The position numbers and the translations under genes were made by a program. Below are positions 16,931 to 24,620 of a stretch of 64,000 bases of DNA, piece by piece. This DNA is from Prevotella sp. E13-17 (GTDB taxonomy: Bacteria; Bacteroidota; Bacteroidia; Bacteroidales; Bacteroidaceae). Under the pieces are notes generated by a model. The model saw only the letters and a program-made list of their open reading frames with translations. It ran no database searches and was not told the DNA's origin. The stretch is from NCBI RefSeq assembly GCF_022024035.1, contig NZ_CP091787.1:1054001-1118000 (forward strand). The letters run 5' to 3'. Position 1 is the stretch's first letter. Each line of letters opens with the position of its first letter.

Positions 16931-18339
16931 ATAATCGATTATACGGAAACTTGATTTTCGAACTTTCACAAGAGGGACGTTGTGGCTATTCTCTTCCACA
17001 AAATCGTTTCGGCAACTACGAATTGCCTGTCTCGATGAGACGTGCAGAGGATGCTCAACTGCCAGAATGCGATGAGATGACGGTGGTGCGTCACTACACC
17101 AACTTGTCGGCCAACAACTTTGGTGTGGACAATGGCTTCTATCCACTCGGCTCTTGTACGATGAAGTACAACCCTAAGATTAACGAGGAAATGGCTGCTT
17201 TGCCTCAGTTCTCTGGTTTGCATCCTATGCAACCTGCAGAGACAACACGTGGCGCAGAGGCTGTTTGCACATTACTTTGTAAGTCGCTTTGCGAGCTTAC
17301 GGGCTTGCATGCTTTCACGCTGAAACCCTTTGCCGGTGCTCATGGTGAGTTGACGGGACTGATGGTCATCAAGAAATACCACGAAAGTCGTGGTGATGAG
17401 AACCGTCGATTGGTCATTGTACCCGACTCGGCCCATGGTACCAATCCCGCCAGTGCTGCTGTTTGTGGTATGGACATTATAGAGGTGAAGTCACTGCCTG
17501 ATGGTACCGTCGATGTAGAAGCCTTGAAGACCTTACTGGCAGAACATGGGATGCAAGTAGCAGCTATGATGATGACCAACCCTAATACGTTAGGACTGTT
17601 TGAACGTCAGATTCCTACCATTGAGAAAATGGTTCACGCTGCAGGTGGGCTAATGTACTATGATGGCGCCAATCTTAATCCAATGTTGGGGGTTGCCCGT
17701 CCTGGTGATATGGGTTTCGATGTGATGCATATCAATTTGCACAAGACATTCTCTACACCTCACGGCGGAGGCGGCCCTGGTGCGGGTCCTGTTGGTGTGC
17801 GCAAGGGGTTGGAATCGTTTTTCCCCAACGTGTCGCCCTATCATGGAAACTTTGCTGTTGCGATGCGTGCCTATGCCTATATCCTTTCACTGGGACGCGA
17901 AAATCTAAAAATGGTTGGCCCACTTGCTACGCTCAATGCTAACTATATCAAGGAATGTCTGAAGGATGTTTATGAGTTACCAATCGATGGCTTGTGCAAA
18001 CACGAGTTCGTATTTGATGGTCTGAAGGATAAATCAACCGGTGTCACGACAATGGATGTCGCCAAACGCTTGTTGGATTATGGCTATCATGCGCCTACCA
18101 TCTACTTCCCATTGCTCTTCCATGAAAGTTTGATGATAGAGCCAACAGAGAACGAGTCGAAGGAAACAATTGATGGCTTCATTCAAGTGATGCGACAAAT
18201 TGCTGAGGAGGCAAAGACAGATCCAGAACTTGTGAAGTCGGCACCTCATAACACGCCTATCGGACGTGTAGATGACGTCTTGGCAGCAAAGCATCCTGTT
18301 ACGACTTATCGCCAACTCCAGTCTGATTGCATTCAATGA
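16927..18339 (+). CDS. gcvPB: Glycine dehydrogenase (decarboxylating) subunit 2
   Basis: This 470-residue catalytic half of the P-protein has its PLP Schiff-base Lys in Asn-Leu-His-Lys-Thr-Phe, followed by the glycine-rich loop that starts Pro-His-Gly-Gly-Gly-Gly-Pro-Gly near residues 278-286. The Gly-Ser-Cys-Thr-Met-Lys-Tyr-Asn segment near 75-82 is also family-specific. It works with GcvPA on GcvH-bound lipoate. Lpd follows after 18 bp. Nothing unusual was seen. Confidence 0.96.
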   Translation: MNNRLYGNLIFELSQEGRCGYSLPQNRFGNYELPVSMRRAEDAQLPECDEMTVVRHYTNLSANNFGVDNGFYPLGSCTMKYNPKINEEMAALPQFSGLHPMQPAETTRGAEAVCTLLCKSLCELTGLHAFTLKPFAGAHGELTGLMVIKKYHESRGDENRRLVIVPDSAHGTNPASAAVCGMDIIEVKSLPDGTVDVEALKTLLAEHGMQVAAMMMTNPNTLGLFERQIPTIEKMVHAAGGLMYYDGANLNPMLGVARPGDMGFDVMHINLHKTFSTPHGGGGPGAGPVGVRKGLESFFPNVSPYHGNFAVAMRAYAYILSLGRENLKMVGPLATLNANYIKECLKDVYELPIDGLCKHEFVFDGLKDKSTGVTTMDVAKRLLDYGYHAPTIYFPLLFHESLMIEPTENESKETIDGFIQVMRQIAEEAKTDPELVKSAPHNTPIGRVDDVLAAKHPVTTYRQLQSDCIQ

Positions 18340-18357
18340 TCAAAAAGAATATGTTCC

Positions 18358-19593
18358 ATGAGTAAAACGGATTTGATTGTCATCGGTGCGGGGCCTGGTG
18401 GCTACCGCGCTGCTGAATATGCCGCAAAACAAGGACTGAAGGTGGTGGTCTTTGAAGGTGAAGAGGTGGGAGGAACCTGCCTTAATGTGGGGTGCATTCC
18501 AACGAAAGTTTATGTTCATAGTGCTTCTTTTGATGAGGCTCGCGAGCGTAAGTCACAGGTTGTGATGCAGTTGCGGAGTGGGGTAGAGAGCATCCTTGCA
18601 CATCCCAACATTACATTGGTTCGCGGAAAGGCCGCCTTCGTAGATGCACAAACAGTCAACAACTATACAGCAGATCATATTATCATAGCTACTGGTTCGG
18701 AAACGAAGTGGCTTCCTGTTAAAGGACTTGACGATCCACGTGTGGTCGATTCTACAGGACTTCTGAATCTTGAGACCTGTCCTAAGCGACTTGCTATTAT
18801 TGGTGCTGGCGTGATTGGCATGGAATTCGCCTCGGTTTTCAATCGTTTTGGCACAGAGGTCACAGTGATAGAGTATCTGAAAGAATGTCTGCCGGCACTT
18901 GATAGTGACATAGCCAAGCGCTTGCGCAAAACCTTAGAGAAGCAGGGCGTGACGTTCAAGATGAAGACTGCGGTAGAGCAGATTGCCGATATCGATGCTG
19001 ATGTCATCCTGATGGCTACGGGACGTAAGCCCCGTACTGCCGGTCTGAACCTCGAATCCATAGGTGTTCGCCTTGCCGCCAATGGCTCTATTCCTGTTGA
19101 TAGTGATTTTCGCATAACCAACCTTTCCTCTTTGGCTGCATGCTATGCTATTGGCGATGTGAATGGAAAACAGATGCTGGCCCATGCTGCAGAGATGCAG
19201 GCCGTTCACGTGGTAAACCAGATAGTGGGTATAAGCGATGGCATTCGTTTCGACATTATGCCCGCAGCCATCTTCACAACACCCGAGGCTGCTTGTGTCG
19301 GTCCCACAGAAGACCAGCTCAAAGAGCGGGGTATAGGCTACGAGTGTCGAAAGGCCTTCCACCGAGCCAATGGCAAAGCGCTTACGATGAACGAGCCTGA
19401 AGGAATGCTGAAACTGTTTTGTGAGCCTGATGGCGGTCGGATATTGGGCTGTCATGCCTTTGGTGCACATAGTTCAGACCTTATCCAGGAGGTGAGTGTG
19501 CTGATGTGTCGCGATACGACGGTGAAGCAGTTGCGTGACATGGTTCACGTGCATCCATCGCTCAGCGAAATACTTCTCTCTGCTGCAGAATGA
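18358..19593 (+). CDS. lpdA: Dihydrolipoyl dehydrogenase (compact, gcv-linked)
   Basis: This FAD/NAD enzyme has the FAD motif Gly-Ala-Gly-Pro-Gly-Gly at 10-15, redox-active Cys41/Cys46 in Cys-Leu-Asn-Val-Gly-Cys, the second nucleotide motif Gly-Ala-Gly-Val-Ile-Gly-Met-Glu near 150, and the C-terminal His399-Pro-x-x-x-Glu404 dyad. It reoxidises dihydrolipoyl-GcvH as the L protein. At 411 residues it is about 50 shorter than usual. The missing part lies between the disulfide helix and the Val-Arg-Gly-Lys strand (about residues 55-85), where the GxxV/LxxxK segment of typical Lpd is reduced. All catalytic residues are kept. A terminator follows the gene, ending the operon. Confidence 0.93.
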   Translation: MSKTDLIVIGAGPGGYRAAEYAAKQGLKVVVFEGEEVGGTCLNVGCIPTKVYVHSASFDEARERKSQVVMQLRSGVESILAHPNITLVRGKAAFVDAQTVNNYTADHIIIATGSETKWLPVKGLDDPRVVDSTGLLNLETCPKRLAIIGAGVIGMEFASVFNRFGTEVTVIEYLKECLPALDSDIAKRLRKTLEKQGVTFKMKTAVEQIADIDADVILMATGRKPRTAGLNLESIGVRLAANGSIPVDSDFRITNLSSLAACYAIGDVNGKQMLAHAAEMQAVHVVNQIVGISDGIRFDIMPAAIFTTPEAACVGPTEDQLKERGIGYECRKAFHRANGKALTMNEPEGMLKLFCEPDGGRILGCHAFGAHSSDLIQEVSVLMCRDTTVKQLRDMVHVHPSLSEILLSAAE

Positions 19594-19605
19594 CTTTTCA
19601 ACAAG

Positions 19606-19650
19606 AAGGATTCTGGCCATTATTTAATTAATTTTGGCCAGAATCCTTTT
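19606..19650 (+). terminator. Rho-independent terminator of the gcv operon
   Basis: A 14-bp perfect stem (19606-19619 with 19635-19648), a 15-nt AT loop and a T run. It sits 12 bp after the lpd stop. Confidence 0.85.
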
Positions 19651-19669
19651 AATTTTGGCCATTATTTTG

Positions 19670-19677
19670 TACCTTTG
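19670..19677 (+). promoter_or_regulatory. -7 box before the small membrane protein gene
   Basis: TACCTTTG, 19 bp before the ATG at 19697. The box makes the longer reading frame opening at 19634 unlikely. The -33 element is not clear. Confidence 0.55.
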
Positions 19678-19696
19678 CACTAAAATAGAAAGCAGA

Positions 19697-19837
19697 ATGT
19701 TTAAATCAGATAAGCTTATCAACCTTGTTTTGCTACTCATGGTAGCCGTTTTGTTAGGCTTGTGTGTGATGAGTATCGTAAACGAACAGCAGTCTGTGGA
19801 TAAAAGACAACATCTGACGGAACATGGTAGAGAATAA
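19697..19837 (+). CDS. Small single-span membrane protein
   Basis: This 46-residue protein has a short charged N-terminus (Phe-Lys-Ser-Asp-Lys), one hydrophobic segment (about residues 8-27) and a polar charged tail. It is preceded by a -7 box and overlaps the DUF3822 gene by 14 bp, which supports it being translated. The family is not recognised. It may be a conserved leader gene of the DUF3822-rsmD unit. Confidence 0.5.
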   Translation: MFKSDKLINLVLLLMVAVLLGLCVMSIVNEQQSVDKRQHLTEHGRE

Positions 19838-20552
19838 AAACAGCAAGCATGTCATTACCATGCGCATTGGACGCAATACACTTTCGTTTTCAAAACATCT
19901 TGAAGACGATAGCGTTGTCAATGAACCCTTCATTGTGAAGAGCGGTGTGTCGATGGCAGCCAATCTGCGTGAGGCCTTTAAATCGTCAGAATTGTTGGCC
20001 GAGAGTCAGGATAAGGTGCGTGTGCTGATAGACACCGATGTGCTGATGGTGCCCATTGAGTTGTTTGAAGAAGCTACTAAGGATGACATGTTCTATCAGG
20101 CATTTCCTTCCAGAACTCAGGAACTCGTTTACTTCAATGTGCTTCCCGACCTAAATGCCGTGGCAGTGTTCTCGATGAACCGTGACCTTCGCTTGGTCAT
20201 TGACGATCATTTCAGCGACGTAACGTTGTTGGTCGCCATGTTGCCCGTGTGGCGACAGCTTCACCAGCGCAGCTATACAGGACCTCGTCACAAGTTGTAT
20301 GGCTATTTCCATGAGAAGAGATTGGATGTTTTTAGCTTTCAGCAGAATCGGTTTAAATTCTGCAATGTGTTTGATGCTTCTCATCAGAACGGCTCGCTCT
20401 ATTTCCTGTTGTATGTGTGGAAACAGCTCCAGTTGGCTTCCGAAACCGACGAGTTGCACTTGTGTGGCAATGTGCCCGAGGCCGACAAGTTGGTTGTTGA
20501 ACTGAAGAAGTACGTAAAGAATGTTTATTTAGATGAGGATAATAACAGGTAA
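19824..20552 (+). CDS. DUF3822 family protein
   Basis: This 242-residue cytoplasmic protein matches DUF3822, a Bacteroidota family usually encoded directly before rsmD, as here. The N-terminal half (strands around Leu-Ile-Asp-Thr-Asp-Val-Leu-Met-Val-Pro) and the C-terminal half (helix plus Leu-His-Leu-Cys-Gly-Asn-Val) resemble an actin-like/ASKHA ATPase-type duplicated fold, but no full phosphate-binding loop was seen. Function is unknown; the overlap of 20 bp with rsmD suggests coupled expression and perhaps a role in ribosome maturation. Confidence 0.75.
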   Translation: MVENKNSKHVITMRIGRNTLSFSKHLEDDSVVNEPFIVKSGVSMAANLREAFKSSELLAESQDKVRVLIDTDVLMVPIELFEEATKDDMFYQAFPSRTQELVYFNVLPDLNAVAVFSMNRDLRLVIDDHFSDVTLLVAMLPVWRQLHQRSYTGPRHKLYGYFHEKRLDVFSFQQNRFKFCNVFDASHQNGSLYFLLYVWKQLQLASETDELHLCGNVPEADKLVVELKKYVKNVYLDEDNNR

Positions 20553-21075
20553 GTACAAGGGTCGCCACTTTGAGATACCACGCACATTTAAGGCTCGTCC
20601 GACGACCGATTTTGCCAAGGAGAATATCTTTAATGTGTTGGTCCAGTATGTGGACTTTGATGATGCTGTGGCTTTGGATCTCTTTTCGGGAACTGGCAGC
20701 ATCACATTAGAGCTCATCTCGCGCGGTTGCAGTCAAGTGGTCAGTGTTGAGATGGATCGTGACCATCATCGATTCATCACCGATTGCCTGAAGAAATTGG
20801 GAACTGACGCATGCATTCCTCTGCGTGGCGATGTGTTCCGTTTCCTGAAATCATGTCATCAGCAGTTTGATTTTATCTTTGCCGATCCTCCCTATGCCCT
20901 CAAGGAACTGGCTTCAATCCCCGACTTGGTCTTTGAGAAAGGCATCTTGAAGTCGGAGGGTGTTTTTGTCTTGGAGCACGGTAAAGACTACGATTTCTCG
21001 AGTCATCCTCATTTTGTTGAGCACCGAAGTTATGGAAGTGTGAATTTCTCGCTGTTCAGAGCAACGGTGAAATAA
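20533..21075 (+). CDS. rsmD: 16S rRNA (guanine(966)-N2)-methyltransferase
   Basis: This 180-residue SAM-dependent methyltransferase starts with Met-Arg-Ile-Ile-Thr-Gly-Lys-Tyr-Lys-Gly, typical of RsmD. Motif I (Ala-Leu-Asp-Leu-Phe-Ser-Gly-Thr-Gly) is at about residues 47-55 and motif IV (Ala-Asp-Pro-Pro-Tyr) at about 115-119. It methylates G966 of 16S rRNA. It overlaps DUF3822 upstream by 20 bp and the convergent cls gene downstream by 20 bp. Confidence 0.94.
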   Translation: MRIITGKYKGRHFEIPRTFKARPTTDFAKENIFNVLVQYVDFDDAVALDLFSGTGSITLELISRGCSQVVSVEMDRDHHRFITDCLKKLGTDACIPLRGDVFRFLKSCHQQFDFIFADPPYALKELASIPDLVFEKGILKSEGVFVLEHGKDYDFSSHPHFVEHRSYGSVNFSLFRATVK

Positions 21076-22477
21076 GTCTGCCGATAGATTCTCCTAAGCG
21101 TGCCAGGAAACTGGGGCGCATGCGCTTGGGAAGTGTTCGCAGTTCGGTGGTCAGTCTCTCGTCTTCCAGAAACACTTGTTTCATGCGATGAGCCACCTCC
21201 TTATTATATACAAACATATTAGCCTCGAAGTTATTTTCCAGACTGCGGAAATCTACGTTTGTTGAACCGCAGGTGGCTATGCGGTCGTCGCACACCATAA
21301 ACTTCGAGTGCAGAAACCCCTTTTCATAGAGTAAAACCTTGACACCAGCGTCAACCATATCCTTCAAGAAGGAGCGGCTTCCCCATTCAACCAGTCGCCC
21401 GTCGCTGTGTCTTGGTGTCATCAGCCTCACGTCAACACCAGCTGCTGCTGCCGTTTTCAGTGCAAAGAGAATGGCATCCGGGGGCAGGAAGTAGGGTGTT
21501 TCTATATAGAGATATTTGCGTGCAGACGAGATGATGTGCATGTAGCCCTGCATGATCTCGGGGTAAGCTGCCAGTGGTTCGCTGGTCACCGTCTGTACGA
21601 TGCAGTCCACAGACAAGCCCTTGTTGACCTCAGGGTAGTAGCGTCGGTCAGTCAGCACAGTTCTGTCCACGAAATACCAGTCGATGAGGAATGTGCGTTG
21701 CAGCGAATAGACACCGTTGCCCTCGATGCGCAGCATGGTGTCTCGCCAAGGTCGGTGCTTGCGTCCTTTCACATAGCGCAAGGCAATGTTCATGCCCCCG
21801 ATGTATCCAACCCTACCATCGACAACGAATATTTTGCGGTGGTTGCGGTAGTTCACTTTGTTGGCAAACGAGGGAATCTTCACAGGCATGAATGCTTCGG
21901 CCTCGATACCTTCCATTCGGAGTCGCTCGAAGAAGCTGGTCTTCACGCTCCAGCATCCCACATCGTCATATAATATTCTCACCTTCACCCCTTGTCTGGC
22001 CTTGTCTATCAAGGCATCGGTGAGCAGACGGCCTAATGCATCGTCTTCGAATATATAGACATCAATGTGAATGTGGTCTTTGGCTGCGGCAATGTCGTGC
22101 AGCAAGGACAGAAAGAAGGCATAGCCATCGGTCAGAATGTCTATTTTGTTGTGATTAAAAGGCAGCGAGAAACTTTGGTTTACGAACAGGTTGATGAGTG
22201 GTGTCTCAGACTCAGGCAACTGCAGGTGTTCTTGCTCAACAAACTCTATCATGCTGCGTTTGGTGAGTTGGTCCATGGTGTGGCGGCTGGCCATTCGCTC
22301 CTTACGGGTGTTGACGCCGAAGATGAAGTAGGCCAGCAATCCAGCCAGCGGGATGAAGTATATCACCAATGCCCATGCCATTGTTTTGGATGGCTGGCGA
22401 TTGTCCATCAACACATGGAGAATGGTGATAATGATGATGGTCTGGTATAGGAGGATGATAATACTGTAGATGGACAT
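21056..22477 (-). CDS. cls: Cardiolipin synthase (PLD family)
   Basis: The 473 residues contain two N-terminal membrane spans (about 3-22 and 33-53) and two phospholipase D domains. The HKD motifs are His213-x-Lys215-x4-Asp220 and a second one near 392-399 (His-Ser-Lys-Phe-Met-Val-Cys-Asp). It condenses two phosphatidylglycerols to cardiolipin at the inner membrane. Length matches ClsA (~485). The coding regions of cls and rsmD overlap tail to tail. Confidence 0.93.
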   Translation of the reverse strand: MSIYSIIILLYQTIIIITILHVLMDNRQPSKTMAWALVIYFIPLAGLLAYFIFGVNTRKERMASRHTMDQLTKRSMIEFVEQEHLQLPESETPLINLFVNQSFSLPFNHNKIDILTDGYAFFLSLLHDIAAAKDHIHIDVYIFEDDALGRLLTDALIDKARQGVKVRILYDDVGCWSVKTSFFERLRMEGIEAEAFMPVKIPSFANKVNYRNHRKIFVVDGRVGYIGGMNIALRYVKGRKHRPWRDTMLRIEGNGVYSLQRTFLIDWYFVDRTVLTDRRYYPEVNKGLSVDCIVQTVTSEPLAAYPEIMQGYMHIISSARKYLYIETPYFLPPDAILFALKTAAAAGVDVRLMTPRHSDGRLVEWGSRSFLKDMVDAGVKVLLYEKGFLHSKFMVCDDRIATCGSTNVDFRSLENNFEANMFVYNKEVAHRMKQVFLEDERLTTELRTLPKRMRPSFLARLGESIGRLISPLL

Positions 22478-22499
22478 AGGCTGCTTGTGTTTCTGACGG

Positions 22500-24443
22500 T
22501 TATTTCATGATCAGGTCGCTGCCCAGGTTCTTGGCCAGTGCGTCGCGCAACTCTTTTATCTTCACATGCTCCTTGAGTAGTTCCATGGTTCGCTCCATAT
22601 TGCCGTTCACCTGATTCAGTTGTTGATTGATTTCCTTCAACTTGTTCTCTATGATGTTCATGCGATAGTCCATGATGAGGTGCAGCACGCGTTGCCGCAG
22701 GTTCTGTTCGTCATCCTCGATAGAGAAACGGCCGCCCAGCTGATGTCGGTCGATGGCAAGCTGGGTGGCCAGCTTACTGATTTGCATGTCGGGATGACTG
22801 CAGAAGTAAATCTCCGATTTGAAGTTGGGATTCTCGCATTGTGCCACAGCTTCCTCCAAGATTTTGTTGTGGAGAGGTGACACAAAGGTGATGCCATCCT
22901 GACCAAGGTCGTACTGAATATACTGTGCGACAGTGAGCGATATGGTCTGTCCGTCTTCCGTCGCCACATCTTTATAAATAATGTCATTGCCGTGACGCAC
23001 AATCTCTCTTACCAGCATCAGTTCCACCTGGGTGGATTGTTCTGCGGCAGTATGCAGGGTGAGAGGCTGCAGTTCCTCGTTGGAACTTTGCTCTGCTTTT
23101 TGTTCTTCCCGCACCTGCTCCTTTTTTTTCTCCTCCACATTCTTGCTGATGCATTTGTTCATCTCGGCAATGAGCGTCTCCTCCTTGATGTTTAGGCGGT
23201 GAGACAGGTTGGTGGTGTACTCATTGCGCAGAATGTTGTCGGGAATCACCGAGATGCTTTTCAGTATGCCACCAATAGCTTCAGAGCGTTTGATGGGGTC
23301 CGACACGTTCTCGATGGTCAGGCGGCTCTTGAAGGTGATAAAGTCTGTCTGGTTCTCGTTGATGTATTTCTTCAGTTCTTCGGTGGAGTGTTTGCGGGCA
23401 AACGAGTCGGGGTCGTCGCCATCGGGCAATAGCAGCACGCGTATGTTCATGCCTTGTGCCAGCAGCATGTCGGTACCACGCATGGCAGCGTGGATGCCAG
23501 CCTCGTCACCATCGTAGAGCAATGTAATGTTGTTGGTGAAGCGGTGCAGCATGTGAATCTGGTGGGTAGAGAGTGCAGTGCCGCTGTTGGCCACCACGTT
23601 CTCAATGCCAGCTTGGTGCATGGCGATGACATCGGTATAGCCTTCCACCATGAAAACCATGTCTTCCTTCACAATGGCGCGCTTGGCTTGGTAGAGACCA
23701 TAGAGCTCTCGCTCCTTGTGATAGATGTCGGAATCGGGCGAGTTGACATATTTCTGCGCCACACCCTTGGTGCGTGAGTCCAGCACACGGCCACCAAAGG
23801 CCACCACTTTGCCGCTGATGTTGAACCAGGGAAAGATGGCACGTCCGCTATAGCGATCGTAGGCACCACGCTCGTTCTCAATACATAAGCCGGTTTTTAC
23901 GAGAAACTCCTGCTTGTAGCCTTTCTCTTTGGCTGCCAGAAAGAGGGCGTCGCGCTTTTGTGGCGAGTAGCCTAGTTGGAATTTCTCAATGATATCATCG
24001 CGGATGCCACGGCTGCGGAAGTACTGTTTGCCTATGGCCAGTCCGTCGGGGTCGTTCAAAAGAATGTTGTGGAAGTAGTCTTTGGCCCATTCGTTGACGA
24101 TGAACATCGATTCACGGTCATTCTGTTCCTGTCGCTCTTCGTCGGTCAGTTCTTTTTCAACGATTTCGATGTTGTACTTCTTGGCCAGCCAGCGCAGGGC
24201 TTCGGGGTAGGTGATTTGTTCGTGCTCCATCAAGAAGTTGGCGGGTGTGCCACCCTTGCCACACACGAAACAGTGACAGATATTTTTCGATGGCGACACC
24301 ATGAACGATGGGTTGCGGTCGTCGTGGAACGGGCAAAGGCCTTTATAGTTCACACCGCTCTTCTTCAGCGTTACGAACTCTCCAACCACATCAACGATTC
24401 TTGCTGCGTCAACAATCTTCTCAACAGTCGCTCTGTCAATCAT
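22500..24443 (-). CDS. dnaG: DNA primase
   Basis: This 647-residue primase makes RNA primers for DnaB-driven replication. The CHC2 zinc finger uses Cys37, His40, Cys58 and Cys61. The Toprim domain (about 255-340) carries Met-Val-Glu-Gly-Tyr-Thr-Asp-Val and Leu-Tyr-Asp-Gly-Asp-Glu-Ala-Gly. The C-terminal region (from ~430) is a divergent, helical DnaB-binding domain with a low-complexity Glu/Gln/Lys linker near 440-465. The start at 24443 is set by a promoter -7 box only four bases upstream; the longer frame to 24512 would include the promoter. Confidence 0.95.
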   Translation of the reverse strand: MIDRATVEKIVDAARIVDVVGEFVTLKKSGVNYKGLCPFHDDRNPSFMVSPSKNICHCFVCGKGGTPANFLMEHEQITYPEALRWLAKKYNIEIVEKELTDEERQEQNDRESMFIVNEWAKDYFHNILLNDPDGLAIGKQYFRSRGIRDDIIEKFQLGYSPQKRDALFLAAKEKGYKQEFLVKTGLCIENERGAYDRYSGRAIFPWFNISGKVVAFGGRVLDSRTKGVAQKYVNSPDSDIYHKERELYGLYQAKRAIVKEDMVFMVEGYTDVIAMHQAGIENVVANSGTALSTHQIHMLHRFTNNITLLYDGDEAGIHAAMRGTDMLLAQGMNIRVLLLPDGDDPDSFARKHSTEELKKYINENQTDFITFKSRLTIENVSDPIKRSEAIGGILKSISVIPDNILRNEYTTNLSHRLNIKEETLIAEMNKCISKNVEEKKKEQVREEQKAEQSSNEELQPLTLHTAAEQSTQVELMLVREIVRHGNDIIYKDVATEDGQTISLTVAQYIQYDLGQDGITFVSPLHNKILEEAVAQCENPNFKSEIYFCSHPDMQISKLATQLAIDRHQLGGRFSIEDDEQNLRQRVLHLIMDYRMNIIENKLKEINQQLNQVNGNMERTMELLKEHVKIKELRDALAKNLGSDLIMK

Positions 24444-24447
24444 GCTG

Positions 24448-24479
24448 CAAAGATAATAATAAGTGGGGAAAAAACCAAA
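24448..24479 (-). promoter_or_regulatory. dnaG promoter, abutting the start codon
   Basis: Minus strand: TTTG (24476-24479), 20 bp, TATCTTTG (24448-24455), then four bases to the ATG. The -33 element sits in the loop of the adjacent hairpin (24462-24503). Confidence 0.75.
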
Positions 24480-24503
24480 AGTATTCTTTGTTTTTTCCCC
24501 ACT
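24462..24503 (-). terminator. Hairpin between the esterase and dnaG genes
   Basis: A perfect 14-bp inverted repeat (24462-24475 with 24490-24503) around a 14-nt loop, with A6/T6 runs inside the stem. It most likely ends the upstream esterase transcript and overlaps the dnaG promoter. The ~115 bp between it and the esterase stop contain another imperfect palindrome (about 24550-24580) centred on CCATGG. Confidence 0.6.
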
Positions 24504-24620
24504 CGGTATCAAGCGTTTGGCGTGTCACCGTCAGCCCTTCACTTCCCCGTAGCGAAACCCATGGTTTGGCGTTACGAAACGAGTTGTTTCTCCTTCAGGA
24601 ACTGACAGTTTGCCGTCACC

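Noticed and set aside
19203-19219. parS-like sequence inside lpdA
   Set aside because: TTCACGTGGTAAAC shares the central part of parS but differs at several conserved positions and lies in coding sequence.
18358-19593. Frameshift or truncation of lpdA
   Set aside because: The gene is shorter than usual, but both ends, the redox Cys pair and the His-Glu dyad are intact in one frame, so it reads as a compact variant.
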